Positions 12,402 to 21,729 of a stretch of 64,000 nucleotides of DNA are shown here, piece by piece. The position numbers and the translations under genes are program-made. Below the pieces are notes generated by a model that did not search any database, was not told the origin of the DNA, and saw nothing but the letters and a program-made list of their open reading frames with translations. Position 1 is the stretch's first letter; each line of letters opens with the position of its first letter. The stretch lies in contig JADCHX010000004.1 in the NCBI GenBank assembly GCA_020248265.1, forward strand, positions 663,473 through 727,472, given 5' to 3'. Origin of the DNA: Rhodocyclaceae bacterium. GTDB taxonomy: Bacteria > Pseudomonadota > Gammaproteobacteria > Burkholderiales > CAIKXV01.

Positions 12402-13376
12402 ATGTCCGCCGCCGACCCGGCTGGTTCATCGCCGCCGCCGGTGCTGCGGGTAGTTGCCGGCATCCTCGAGCGCAGCGACGGGCGGGTGCTGATCACCCAG
12501 CGGCCGGAGGGCAAGGTCTACGCCGGGTACTGGGAGTTCCCCGGCGGCAAGATCGAGGCGGGCGAGACCGCCTTCGAAGCGATCGTGCGCGAGCTGCGCG
12601 AGGAACTCACGGTCGAGGTCGAGGTCGCCCACCCTTGGTTGCGGCGGCGCTTCACCTACCCGCATGCGACGGTCGAACTGCGCTTCCTGCGCATCCCGCA
12701 GTGGCGCGGTGAAGTGCGCGGCAATGAAGGACAGGCGTTCAGCTGGGAGCGGGCCGATGCGCCGGCGGTCGAGCCGATGCTGCCGGCCAACGGGCCGATC
12801 CTCGCCGCGCTGCGGCTGCCGTTCGAGTACGCACTCACCCAGGCCGCCGACGTCGGTGTCGCGGCGCAACTGCAGGCCCTCGACGCGGCGCTCATGCGCG
12901 GGCTGCGGCTGGTCCAGGTGCGCGAGCCCGGCATGGCGCCGGATGCACTGGCCGCGTTCGCACGCGAGGTGGTGGCACGCGCACACCGGGCCGGCGCGCG
13001 CGTGCTGGTCAACGGCGACAGCCTGCTGGCGCAGGCCATCGGTGCCGACGGCGTGCATCTTCGTGCAGCGCAGCTGGCAGCCCTGGAACGGCGACCGGCG
13101 CTACCGCTGGTCGGTGCGTCTTGCCACGATGCATCTGAGCTGGAAAAGGCTGGATCGCTCGGCTGCGATTTCGCGGTGCTCGGCCCGGTCGCGGCAACGC
13201 TGACGCACCCGGGTGCGCCACCGCTCGGATGGCCGGCGTTCGCGGTACTGGCATCGACGTCGACGATCCCGGTCTATGCCCTCGGCGGCCTGGCGCCGGC
13301 CGACCTCGCGCTGGCGCGCAGCCATGGTGCGCAGGGCGTAGCCTTCCAGCGCGCGGCCTGGCGCGAACCCTCCTGA
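12402..13376 (+). CDS. Nudix (MutT-type) hydrolase fused to a ThiE/TenI-like domain
   Basis: 324 residues. The N-terminal half is a Nudix hydrolase with the box GGKIEAGETAFEAIVRELREEL (the usual Gly near the end is Thr), expected to hydrolyse oxidised dNTPs such as 8-oxo-dGTP. The C-terminal half (about 155-320) has a thiamine-phosphate-synthase barrel pattern: LVQVREPG, VNGDSLLAQAIGADGVHL, GPVAATLTHP, YALGGLAPADL. Residues that bind pyrophosphate in ThiE look altered (Lys after VRE replaced by Pro; TxTK replaced by TLTH), so thiamine synthesis is doubtful. This fusion is known in proteobacteria. Start 12402 follows the DUF815 stop by two bases. Confidence 0.85.
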   Translation: MSAADPAGSSPPPVLRVVAGILERSDGRVLITQRPEGKVYAGYWEFPGGKIEAGETAFEAIVRELREELTVEVEVAHPWLRRRFTYPHATVELRFLRIPQWRGEVRGNEGQAFSWERADAPAVEPMLPANGPILAALRLPFEYALTQAADVGVAAQLQALDAALMRGLRLVQVREPGMAPDALAAFAREVVARAHRAGARVLVNGDSLLAQAIGADGVHLRAAQLAALERRPALPLVGASCHDASELEKAGSLGCDFAVLGPVAATLTHPGAPPLGWPAFAVLASTSTIPVYALGGLAPADLALARSHGAQGVAFQRAAWREPS

Positions 13377-13387
13377 AGGCATCGACC

Positions 13388-16114
13388 ATGCGGATACCCC
13401 TGCCTGCATCGCCTGATCCCTCGCTGCTCAAATCGTTCGGTGCGGAGGCTGAGGCCTGCCGTTGCATCGATCTCGCGCGCGTGCTGCCCGATGCGGTGCT
13501 CGACCGCCTGCCGCGCACGCTGCGCATCCTGTTCGAGAACGCGGCGCTGCACGCGCCGGCCCGGCTGCGCGCGCTGGTGCGGGCCGATGGCACGCTCGAC
13601 CGTGGCGGCGAGCTCGACTTCTTCCCCGCGCGCGTGCTGATGCACGATACGACCTGCCTGCCGGCGCTGGCCGACTTCGCGGCGATGCGCGATGCGGTGG
13701 CCGCGCTCGGCGGCGATCCGTCGCAGGTGAATCCGGTGATACCGGTCGACCTGGTGATCGACCATTCGGTCACCGTGGAACACCACGCCAGTCCGGATGC
13801 AGCGCGCCTAAACCTCGAGATCGACTTCCGGCGCAACGCGGAGCGCTACCGGTTTGTCAGGTGGGCGCAGCAGAGCTTGTCGAACTTTCGCGTGATGCCG
13901 CCAGGCAGCGGCATCCTGCACCAGATCAACCTTGAGTTCCTTGCCGAGGTGGTCAAGGCGTCGGAGGCGGGCGACGGCGGCGCACCGATCGCCTGGCCGG
14001 ACACGCTGGTCGGTACCGACAGCCACACGCCGATGGTCAACGCGCTGGGCGTGCTCGCCTGGGGCGTCGGCGGCGTCGAAGGACAGTCGGTGATGCTGGG
14101 CGAGCCGCTGGCGATGCAGGTACCCAGGGTGGTCGGCGTCCGCCTCGAAGGTCGTCTCCGGGCCGGGGTGACCGCCACCGACCTCGCGCTTCACGTGACT
14201 GCGTTGTTGCGTGCGCATGGCGTGCTCGGCTGCTTCGTCGAGTTCTGCGGGCCGGGCGTCGCGGCGCTGTCGGTGGCCGACCGCGCGACGGTCGCGAACA
14301 TGGCACCCGAGTATGGCGCCACCTGTTCGTTCTTTCCGATCGACCAGGCGACGCTCGCCTATCTGCGTGCCAGCGGGCGCGGCAACGCACAGGTCGCGCG
14401 GGTCGAGGCCCATGCCCGCACACAGGGCATCTGGCTCGACGGCGCCGACCCCGATCCGCGCTTCGACGAGACGCTGGAGCTCGACCTATCGACGATCGAG
14501 GCCATCGTCGCCGGGCCGCGCTATCCGCACGAGCGCAAGCCGCTGGGCTCGGTCCGCGCCGATTTCCTGCAGGCGCTTCCCGCGCTCGCGCCGCGGCCGC
14601 GCGACGCATCGAGCCCTGCACTGCCGGAGGTCGGACAGCCGCGTACCTTCACGCCAATCGATGGCGGGATGCCACTGCGCGACGGTGCGGTGGTGCTTGC
14701 TGCGATCACCAGTTGCACCAACACATCGAACCCGGCCCTGCTGGTCGGCGCCGGGTTGCTCGCGCGCAACGCGCGCCGGCGCGGCCTGCGGCGCCAGCCC
14801 TGGGTAAAGACATCGCTGTCGCCGGGCTCGCGCGTGGTGGCGGGCTACCTGTCGGCGTCCGGACTGCAGGAAGACCTCGATGCACTCGGCTTCAACGTCG
14901 CAGGGCTCGGCTGCATGACCTGCATCGGCAACTCGGGGCTGCTCCAGCCCGACGTGGTCGCGGCGGTGGAGCGACAGGGCCTGTGCGGAATCGGCTTGCT
15001 CTCCGGCAATCGCAACTTCGATGGACGGGTCAACGCACACCTCTCCGGTGCCTACCTAGCGTCTCCGGCACTGGTGGTGGCGTATGCGATCGCGGGCACG
15101 GTCGACATCGACCTCACGCGCGATCCGCTCGGGCTTGATGCGCACGGCAGGCCCGTCATCCTCTCCGACATCTGGCCGTCCGACGACGAGATCCGCTCCG
15201 TGATCGAGCGCCATGTGGTGCCCGAGCTGTTTGCAGCGGCCTACCGCGGGATCACCGACGGACCGCCGGCCTGGCAGGCGATCGATGCTCCCGGCAGTAC
15301 CTGCTTCGCCTGGGAAGCGGCATCCGACTACATCCGCCGGCCACCGTACTTCGACGGCCTGGCTGCGGATGCGCCGGGGCTGCGCACGGTACGCGCGGCG
15401 CGGCTGCTGCTGAAGCTCGGCGACGACATCACCACCGACCACATCTCGCCGGCGGGGACGATACCGGCAGCCAGCCTCGCCGGCCGTTACCTGCTGGCGC
15501 GCGGCACCGTCGAGCGCGACCTCAACCAGTACTCGACCCGGCGCAGCAACCATGAGGTCCTGTTGCGCGGCGCCTTCAGCAACCGCCGCCTGCGCAACGA
15601 AGTGCTGTCGGCCGAGTCGACGCCAGCCGGGGGCCATGCCTTCGACCTGTCCGGGGCGCGGGTACTGCCGGTGTACGAAGCGTGTGCGGCCTACCGGGAA
15701 GCGGGCGTGCCGCTGGTGATCCTCGCTGGTCGCAACTACGGCGCCGGCTCCAGCCGTGACTGGGCAGCAAAGGCGCCTGCGTTGCTCGGGGTGCGCGTGG
15801 TGGTTGCGGAGAGTTTCGAGCGCATCCATCGCAGCAACCTGCTCGCGCTCGGCGTGCTGCCGCTGCTCTACGATGCCGGGCTGACGCGGCATGATCTGTG
15901 CCACGACGGCCGCGAGACCTTCACGTTCGATGGCCTCGAGGCCCTCTCGGTCGGGCGTAATCGCGTCGAGGTCGAGGTCACGCGCACCGACGGGAGCTGC
16001 TCCTCGTTCACACTGTGGTGCGTGCTCGAGTCTTCGCGCGAACTGGGCTGGCTGCAGCATGGCGGCGTGCTGCCCCGGATGGTGCGGCGATTTGCGGCCG
16101 GGCCCGAGCGCTGA
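13388..16114 (+). CDS. acnA: Aconitate hydratase, AcnA/IRP1 type, divergent
   Basis: 908 residues, normal length for AcnA. It interconverts citrate and isocitrate through cis-aconitate. Seen: VDLVIDHSVTVEHH, VGTDSHTPMVNALGV, NMAPEYGATCSFFP, the cluster cysteines in ITSCTNTSNP and GCMTCIGNSG, and the swivel-domain GSSRDWAAKAPALLGVR with IHRSNLLALG. It departs from typical AcnA at several usually fixed places (GCMTC for GCTTC, GPRYPHERKPL for the GPKRPQDR loop), so it may be a second, specialised aconitase. ATG 13388 follows the Nudix/ThiE gene by 11 bases and starts a normal AcnA N-terminus; an upstream extension of the frame overlaps the previous gene. Confidence 0.82.
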   Translation: MRIPLPASPDPSLLKSFGAEAEACRCIDLARVLPDAVLDRLPRTLRILFENAALHAPARLRALVRADGTLDRGGELDFFPARVLMHDTTCLPALADFAAMRDAVAALGGDPSQVNPVIPVDLVIDHSVTVEHHASPDAARLNLEIDFRRNAERYRFVRWAQQSLSNFRVMPPGSGILHQINLEFLAEVVKASEAGDGGAPIAWPDTLVGTDSHTPMVNALGVLAWGVGGVEGQSVMLGEPLAMQVPRVVGVRLEGRLRAGVTATDLALHVTALLRAHGVLGCFVEFCGPGVAALSVADRATVANMAPEYGATCSFFPIDQATLAYLRASGRGNAQVARVEAHARTQGIWLDGADPDPRFDETLELDLSTIEAIVAGPRYPHERKPLGSVRADFLQALPALAPRPRDASSPALPEVGQPRTFTPIDGGMPLRDGAVVLAAITSCTNTSNPALLVGAGLLARNARRRGLRRQPWVKTSLSPGSRVVAGYLSASGLQEDLDALGFNVAGLGCMTCIGNSGLLQPDVVAAVERQGLCGIGLLSGNRNFDGRVNAHLSGAYLASPALVVAYAIAGTVDIDLTRDPLGLDAHGRPVILSDIWPSDDEIRSVIERHVVPELFAAAYRGITDGPPAWQAIDAPGSTCFAWEAASDYIRRPPYFDGLAADAPGLRTVRAARLLLKLGDDITTDHISPAGTIPAASLAGRYLLARGTVERDLNQYSTRRSNHEVLLRGAFSNRRLRNEVLSAESTPAGGHAFDLSGARVLPVYEACAAYREAGVPLVILAGRNYGAGSSRDWAAKAPALLGVRVVVAESFERIHRSNLLALGVLPLLYDAGLTRHDLCHDGRETFTFDGLEALSVGRNRVEVEVTRTDGSCSSFTLWCVLESSRELGWLQHGGVLPRMVRRFAAGPER

Positions 16115-16198
16115 ACGAACGCCGTGGCAGATCGGCTGTGCGCGGGCGAGGGTGCGGTAGCATCCGCGTACGACAACAGCCCTTGGCGGAGGATGGAC

Positions 16199-17227
16199 AT
16201 GGACTGCACCGGTTTCCCCCTGTTCGACCGGCAATGGCGGACGTTGTTCGTTGTTTTCGCGGTTGTGCTCGCATCGCCGCAGGTACTGGCGCAGCCGGCC
16301 ACGAGCCGATCGGGCACCGTAACTGAACGGTACCCGGACCGGCCAATCCGGCTGCTGGTGGGCTTTGCACCGGGTGGCGGCGCCGATACCGCCGCCCGGC
16401 CCGTCGCACAGCGGCTGGCAGAAGCGGTCGGCCAGCAGGTCGTCGTCGACAACCGCCCCGGCAGCAGCGGCAACGTCGCCGCCGAGATCGTCGCGCGCGC
16501 CAGCCCCGACGGATACAGCGTGCTGTTCGGCACCATCGCCAACTTCGCGATCAACCCGATGATCTACGAGCGGCTCACCTACGATCCGGTACGCGACTTC
16601 GCGCCGGTCACGCTGGCTGCTGCGCCGGTGAACGTGGTGGTCGTCCATCCGTCGGTTCAGGCATCGACGATGAAGGAACTGATCGCGCTGATACGCGCCA
16701 AGCCCAACACGTTCAACTACGGCAGCTCCGGCATCGGAGGCACCGGCCACCTCGCTGGCGAACTGATGTCCCTGATGGGCGGGCTCGTCATGACGCATGT
16801 GCCCTACAAGGGCGGTGCCCCGGCGATGGCCGACCTGATCGGCGGCAACATCCCGATGGTGATTACCGTGGTGCCAGGCGCGATGCCGCAGGTGAAGGCC
16901 GGTCGCGCCCGCCTGCTCGCGGTCACCACCGGCAAACGCTCTTCGCTGCTGCCCGACATCCCGACGGTTGCCGAATCCGGGTTGCCCGGTTTCGAAGCGA
17001 ACAACTGGTACGGCGTCGTGGTCCCCGCGAAGACGCCGCAGTCGATCGTTGCGCGGCTGAACACCGAACTGGTGAAGGTCCTCAACTCGCCAGGCCTGCG
17101 CGAGACCTATGCGAACCAGGGTATCGAGGCGATCCCCGGTACGCCGGCCGAGTTCACGGCCTACATCAAGTCGGAGATCGCGAAGTGGGGGAAGATCGTC
17201 AAGGCCGCCGGCATCAAGGCCGACTGA
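16199..17227 (+). CDS. Bug-family (tripartite tricarboxylate transporter) periplasmic binding protein
   Basis: 342 residues. A signal peptide (about residues 15-37, ending VLAQPA) precedes the Bug fold: YPDRPIRLLVGFAPGGGADT, VVVDNRPGSSGNVAAEIVA, FNYGSSGIGGTGHLAGEL and VPYKGGAPAMADLIGG. Bug proteins bind carboxylates, aromatic acids or amino acids and most are orphans without TctA/TctB nearby, as here. ATG 16199 has GGAGG seven bases upstream; ATG 16193 and GTG 16124 are alternatives. The neighbouring aconitase hints at a tricarboxylate-like ligand, but that is only context. Its tail overlaps the convergent hydrolase gene by 14 bases. Confidence 0.86.
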   Translation: MDCTGFPLFDRQWRTLFVVFAVVLASPQVLAQPATSRSGTVTERYPDRPIRLLVGFAPGGGADTAARPVAQRLAEAVGQQVVVDNRPGSSGNVAAEIVARASPDGYSVLFGTIANFAINPMIYERLTYDPVRDFAPVTLAAAPVNVVVVHPSVQASTMKELIALIRAKPNTFNYGSSGIGGTGHLAGELMSLMGGLVMTHVPYKGGAPAMADLIGGNIPMVITVVPGAMPQVKAGRARLLAVTTGKRSSLLPDIPTVAESGLPGFEANNWYGVVVPAKTPQSIVARLNTELVKVLNSPGLRETYANQGIEAIPGTPAEFTAYIKSEIAKWGKIVKAAGIKAD

Positions 17228-18176
17228 CGGCAAGGAAGCGCTCGTACTCGGCCAGGAAGGGCACGCCCGCCTCGAAGTGAGGGAGGGCACCGGCCTGGAA
17301 TACCGTGAAGGTCCAGTTGGGCCGCCCGCGGACGGTGTCGATGCCACGATAGTCGACGAAATCGCCGCGCACGCCGTGCGACATCCAGACCGGCATCACC
17401 AGCTTCTCGTACAGCGCGTTGACATCGGTGCTGAACAGGCAGGCGGTGAGGAAGCTGATCGGTGCATGCCAGGCGCCGGGCTGCCGGGTGGTGATCACGT
17501 CGTAGGCCCACATGCCTTCGTCGATCGCCTTGCCGCCCCAGGTTCGCTGCAGGAAGTAGCGGATGACGCCTGGCCGAGTCAGCCAGCGGAAGACCGGCGC
17601 ACCGATGCCCGGGCGGCTGAAGAACCGGTACAGGGCATCCACCTTGCGCGAGCCGCCGACAGGCTCATACCGCCGGCGCGGGCCGCTGAAGCCGGTCGGG
17701 CTGACCAGGGCCAGGCTGCGGAAGGCTGCCGGATCCTCGACCGCGGCGCGCGCGAGGAATTCGGACGACAGAGACAGCGCCAGTGCATCGACCGCCACCG
17801 CACCATGGTCGCGGTGGATCAACGCGACCACCGCATGCAGCGCATCGGTCATCTGTCGGGGCGTGTACTCGCCGGGCCTGCGCTCGGAAAATCCGTAGCC
17901 CGGCAGGTCCAGGCTGTAGACCGGGCGCGACGCGGCGAAGTATTCATGGAGCGGCCTTACCTCATAGGCCGACGCGGCCGCATTGACGCTGTGCACCAGG
18001 AGCATGGGTGTGATCGCCGCCGACCCTTCGGACATCGATCCTGGCTTCGCCAGCCCGGCACGGTAGCAGCTGACCTGTCCGGACGGGGTGTCGAGCAGTA
18101 CCCGCTCGCCGCTGACGGCCGGTGGCAGCACGGGACTCCCGTCCCCGGCGGCGAGCGGTTCCTGCGGGTCATTCAC
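17214..18176 (-). CDS. Alpha/beta-hydrolase fold protein
   Basis: 320 residues. The strand-turn [19 protein letters not shown] (oxyanion region), the [13 protein letters not shown] segment and a late His in LPHFEAG fit the alpha/beta-hydrolase fold. The nucleophile elbow reads [11 protein letters not shown], so the usual GxSxG glycines are replaced (A-L-S-L-S). Substrate is unknown. Its start overlaps the end of yacG by eight bases, so the two are co-translated; the tail runs into the convergent Bug gene. Confidence 0.75.
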   Translation of the reverse strand: MNDPQEPLAAGDGSPVLPPAVSGERVLLDTPSGQVSCYRAGLAKPGSMSEGSAAITPMLLVHSVNAAASAYEVRPLHEYFAASRPVYSLDLPGYGFSERRPGEYTPRQMTDALHAVVALIHRDHGAVAVDALALSLSSEFLARAAVEDPAAFRSLALVSPTGFSGPRRRYEPVGGSRKVDALYRFFSRPGIGAPVFRWLTRPGVIRYFLQRTWGGKAIDEGMWAYDVITTRQPGAWHAPISFLTACLFSTDVNALYEKLVMPVWMSHGVRGDFVDYRGIDTVRGRPNWTFTVFQAGALPHFEAGVPFLAEYERFLAVSRP

Positions 18177-18375
18177 CTGATTCGTCCATCGGCTTGACCA
18201 CGTCGGGCACCCGGTAGTCCTCGCTCGCCCAGGCGCCGAGGTCGATCAATCGGCAGCGCTCGGAGCAGAACGGCCGGAAGCGGTTGGATGTGCTCCATTC
18301 CACGGTCGAGCCGCATTTCGGGCATGCGACCTTACGGATCCGGGCGGTTTCAGTGCGGGAAGGCTCTGCAGCCAT
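18169..18375 (-). CDS. yacG: DNA gyrase inhibitor / zinc protein YacG
   Basis: 68 residues from ATG 18375. The zinc motif is complete: ACPKCG then FCSERC, followed by [16 protein letters not shown], which is the family core. YacG binds GyrB in E. coli. A longer in-frame start at 18456 would add 27 residues of no family character. In betaproteobacteria yacG normally follows coaE-zapD directly; here zapD ends 6.6 kb away at 24974, with five opposite-strand genes between. Confidence 0.93.
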   Translation of the reverse strand: MAAEPSRTETARIRKVACPKCGSTVEWSTSNRFRPFCSERCRLIDLGAWASEDYRVPDVVKPMDESGE

Positions 18376-18473
18376 GGCTCTTGAGGTGCGGCGGCTTGGC
18401 GAGGAATGCGCGAGAGAGTATGAAGACCGAAGCATCGAGTGTACCCGGGTGGGCATGGCGCGCTGCCGTTTTG

Positions 18474-18517
18474 ATGGACGGAATCATGTCTGTCCATTGG
18501 CACAGATTTTCTGGACA
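18474..18517. promoter_or_regulatory. Three GGAC half-sites upstream of the GGDEF-EAL gene
   Basis: ATGGAC (18474-18479), GTCCAT (18492-18497) and TGGACA (18512-18517) form two overlapping inverted repeats (ATGGAC/GTCCAT and TGTCCA/TGGACA) in the AT-richer gap between yacG and the GGDEF-EAL gene. They could be operator sites. The rest of this 315-base gap (18376-18690) holds a possible -10 (GATAAT, 18555-18560) without a clear -35 and no convincing small gene. Confidence 0.35.
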
Positions 18518-18690
18518 AACAAAAAAAATCAGTCAAGATCAAGCGTTTGCATACGATAATGAACAAGAAAAGGGAGGTAGTACAAGTTTTTCCTCGAGTG
18601 TGAAGGGTCCAAATTGAACCGGCTATCGTGACAATGGATTCACCCAGGGGCCGGGATCAGTCTGATGCAAGCGGACCAAAGAGGCAGCAG

Positions 18691-20766
18691 ATGGGAGTGA
18701 AGGGACAGCTCGGCCTTGGTGCGAAGTTCACCCTGACGGTGTTGATTATCCTCGTCTGTACGATGGCGGCGAACACGCTCTATTCCCTCCATACATCGAC
18801 GCGCTTCCACGAGAAACAGCTTGTCGAACGCGGGCGGGCGCTCGGCCGTCTGATCTCGTTGGTGAGCCCGGAGGCCATCCTCGGGTTCGATTTCCTGTTG
18901 CTGAACGAATACACACGGCAGGTCTCTGCGCAGCCGGACGTGGTCTACGGCGTGATCCTGAGTCCTGCGGGCTCGCCTTTGAGTGCGTACATCGACCGGG
19001 TTGATCCACTGGTTCTGGCACGGGTGCCGGAGACCGCATCAAGTGATGTGCTCGACCTGCTTCGACAACTGGATAACGAATCCGAACTGATTCGGCTGGA
19101 GTTCCCGATCGTACATAACGATGAGCAACTCGGACGTTTCCTGGTTGGCATCAGCAAACACACGCTTCAACGCGAATCGCGTCGGCAGCTGGAAGTTCAG
19201 GTGGCGGCGTTGACTGTCATCGTGCTGTTCCTCAGCCTCGCGATCTATCTTGCCTTCCGTTTCAACGTTCTCTTTCCCATTCAGGCCCTCATTTCAGCAT
19301 CCCGGGATGTTGGCCGCGGCCAGCATGCGTTGGTACAGGTGAAGGCCGAGGACGAACTGGGACAACTGGCAAAGGCCTTCAATGCGATGGCCGAAGAGGT
19401 ACGGAAGGAGCAGGAGAAGCTTCATCGGCAGGCTAACTTCGATACGCTGACGGGGCTTCCCAACCGGCTGATGGCCCTCGATCGGATTACCCACGCCATC
19501 AGCCGGTCGAGTCGGATATCCCACCGATTCGCGCTGTTCTTCATCGACCTGGATAACTTCAAAAGCGTCAACGATTCTCTCGGGCACGCAGTTGGCGATG
19601 AGCTTCTGGTGGCAACCGGCGCCCGCGTTCAGGGGATCCTGCGTGATGCCGATACAGTTGCGCGCCTGGGAGGCGACGAGTTCCTCGTCCTTGTTCCTGA
19701 TGTGATCAACGAGTTCCAGGCCGAAGAGATCGCGGAACGCCTGGTTCGCGCGATTTCTCAGCCCCACGTTCTGAGCGGTCGCAAGGTGGTTGCGCGGTGC
19801 AGTATCGGCATTGTGCTGTTCCCCGAAAACGGGGATACCGTGGCTGCGCTGATGGCGAATGCCGACAACGCCATGTATCAGGCCAAGGCCGCCGGTCAGG
19901 GGTCGGCGATCTTCTTTACGGAGGACATGAATACCCGGCTTCACGAGCGGATGCAGATGGAGCAGGACCTGAATCAGGCGCTGGAACTAGGGCAGTTCGA
20001 GGTCTTCTTCCAGCCGATCTTCGATGCCGCTACGCGAAATCATCGGGGCGCCGAAGTGCTTCTCAGATGGAATCATCCTGAACGTGGGAGCATCAGCCCT
20101 TCCGTCTTCATACCGATCGCCGAGGCTACGGGACAGATCGTCGGGATAGGTGACTGGGTTCTCGAGCAGACGTGCCTGAACTGGGCAGCGTGGCAACGAG
20201 TCGGGTTTGCGCCTGGCTTCCTTGCGATCAATATTTCGCGGGTCCAGTTCAGGAAGCGATTTTCACGACGTCTCGCAGAACTCATGGCGACCTATGGGAT
20301 CCCACCACAGGCGCTTGAGCTGGAAATCACCGAGGGCGTGCTGCTTGATGACCACAACCACGTCGCGGAAGAACTGAACAGCCTGCGTGCGGCAGGGGTC
20401 AGCCTGTCGCTCGACGACTTCGGAACCGGCTATTCATCACTCAGCTACCTGAAGCGCTTCCGGTTCGACGTACTCAAGATAGACCGCAGCTTCGTCGCTG
20501 GCCTGCCCGAAAACTCGGAAGACGTTTCGCTTGTCAACGCGATCCTGGCCATGGCAAAAGGACTCGGACTCGATGTGGTTGCCGAGGGTGTTGAACGCCA
20601 AGAACAGATGACCTATCTCGCAGATCAGGGCTGTTCGCTCGCACAGGGCTATCTTCTTGCCCAGCCTATGGACCGTAATGCCTACCAGGCGTTCCTGGAG
20701 GTTGCCCGTGCACGCGATGCACATACGCCGGGTGGCACCAGGCACAAGATCATGCTGGCAGGCTAA
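18691..20766 (+). CDS. Membrane GGDEF-EAL c-di-GMP protein with periplasmic sensor and HAMP
   Basis: 691 residues. Order: membrane helix (about 12-32), periplasmic sensor of about 130 residues, second helix (about 168-193), HAMP linker, GGDEF domain with intact RLGGDEFLV (about 324), EAL domain. The EAL signature reads GAEVLLRW (EVL for EAL), while NISRVQF, ELEITEGVLL and DDFGTGYSSLSYLKRF are kept, so phosphodiesterase activity is possible but not certain. It should make and/or break c-di-GMP in response to a periplasmic signal. ATG 18691 has AGAGG six bases upstream; GTG 18628 and ATG 18634 would add residues without a ribosome site. Codon use is less GC-rich than in the flanking housekeeping genes. 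Confidence 0.9.
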   Translation: MGVKGQLGLGAKFTLTVLIILVCTMAANTLYSLHTSTRFHEKQLVERGRALGRLISLVSPEAILGFDFLLLNEYTRQVSAQPDVVYGVILSPAGSPLSAYIDRVDPLVLARVPETASSDVLDLLRQLDNESELIRLEFPIVHNDEQLGRFLVGISKHTLQRESRRQLEVQVAALTVIVLFLSLAIYLAFRFNVLFPIQALISASRDVGRGQHALVQVKAEDELGQLAKAFNAMAEEVRKEQEKLHRQANFDTLTGLPNRLMALDRITHAISRSSRISHRFALFFIDLDNFKSVNDSLGHAVGDELLVATGARVQGILRDADTVARLGGDEFLVLVPDVINEFQAEEIAERLVRAISQPHVLSGRKVVARCSIGIVLFPENGDTVAALMANADNAMYQAKAAGQGSAIFFTEDMNTRLHERMQMEQDLNQALELGQFEVFFQPIFDAATRNHRGAEVLLRWNHPERGSISPSVFIPIAEATGQIVGIGDWVLEQTCLNWAAWQRVGFAPGFLAINISRVQFRKRFSRRLAELMATYGIPPQALELEITEGVLLDDHNHVAEELNSLRAAGVSLSLDDFGTGYSSLSYLKRFRFDVLKIDRSFVAGLPENSEDVSLVNAILAMAKGLGLDVVAEGVERQEQMTYLADQGCSLAQGYLLAQPMDRNAYQAFLEVARARDAHTPGGTRHKIMLAG

Positions 20767-20812
20767 TGTTCAAGGTGATCTGCAAATCCTACCTTGGGGG
20801 AGGGCGCAGGCG

Positions 20813-21706
20813 ATGAACTGTAGCCGCTCTGCCGTTCGTGCAGGCTGCATGGCGGTGGTCTTCTGCCTGCTGCTGCCCTTCTTCGCGCTGGGCGCCAAGT
20901 CCGTCGTCGCCGCAGATGCGCCACCCCTGGTGTTGGGCGTGTTTCCGCGGCTTCACGCCAGTGAGACGACCACGCGCTACGGACCTATGGCGGAGTACCT
21001 GTCCGAGCGACTGGGACGAAAAGTGGTACTGGTCGCGTCCAGAGACTTCGATGCGTTCTGGGTCGGCGTGGAGCAGGCGCGTTTCGACATTGTCCTTTAC
21101 AACCAGTTCCATTACATCCGCTCCTCCAATACCTACCAGGTCATCGCTCACAACAAGGAGTTCGGAAAGAGCACGCTGGCGGGTGCGCTTTATGTCAGGA
21201 AGGACAGCAACATAACCAGCGTGGGGCAACTGCGTGGGCGGACCGTGTTGTTTGGCGGAGGCGAGGATGCGATGATCGGCTACATCGCTCCGATGTATCT
21301 ACTCATGAAGGCGGGGCTGACACGAAGCGACATCAACGCTCGGTTTGCAGTGAATCCGCTAAACTCAGTCATCGGTGTTCATCGAAAGCAGGCAGATGCG
21401 GCGGGCTCGGGGGACGGTGCCGTAGAGCAACCTGCGCTGCAAAAGGTAGTCAATGTCGATGAACTCACAGTGCTTGCAGTTTCGGATCAATTGCTTCATC
21501 TGCCATGGGCAGTGAGGAGAACGATGGCCCCAGGCTTGCGCGAGCGAATCCAGTCTGTACTGATCGACCTCGATGCCGGGGAGAGAGGACGGCAGGTTTT
21601 GAAGGCGGCCGTACTCACTGGTATCGGAAAAGCCGAAGACAAGGATTACAACCCTCACCGGAAGATGGTGAGGGCGGTCATCGGTAGCCAACAGATCAAA
21701 CCTTAG
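20813..21706 (+). CDS. PhnD-like periplasmic substrate-binding protein (orphan)
   Basis: 297 residues from ATG 20813 after a GGGGGAGG site. A signal peptide (about 10-31, ending VVAADA) precedes a type 2 periplasmic binding fold like those for phosphate, phosphite or phosphonate: LVLGVFPRLHASETTTRYGPMAEYL, a FDIVLYNQFHYIRSS ligand segment and SVGQLRGRTVLFGG. No ABC permease or ATPase is nearby. It begins 46 bases after the GGDEF-EAL stop, so it may serve as the ligand sensor for that protein's periplasmic domain rather than in transport. Ligand unknown. Confidence 0.78.
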   Translation: MNCSRSAVRAGCMAVVFCLLLPFFALGAKSVVAADAPPLVLGVFPRLHASETTTRYGPMAEYLSERLGRKVVLVASRDFDAFWVGVEQARFDIVLYNQFHYIRSSNTYQVIAHNKEFGKSTLAGALYVRKDSNITSVGQLRGRTVLFGGGEDAMIGYIAPMYLLMKAGLTRSDINARFAVNPLNSVIGVHRKQADAAGSGDGAVEQPALQKVVNVDELTVLAVSDQLLHLPWAVRRTMAPGLRERIQSVLIDLDAGERGRQVLKAAVLTGIGKAEDKDYNPHRKMVRAVIGSQQIKP

Positions 21707-21729
21707 ACCGGTCAGGCAGGGGCAGCAAC

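Noticed and set aside
18498-18514. Sigma-54-like TGGCAC element upstream of the GGDEF-EAL gene
   Set aside because: The -12 part reads TTCT rather than TTGC at the right spacing, so the match is one-sided.
18376-18690. Transposase, integrase or att repeat at the left end of the inserted block
   Set aside because: No mobile-element gene fragment or direct repeat matching the right end near 24960 could be found by eye.
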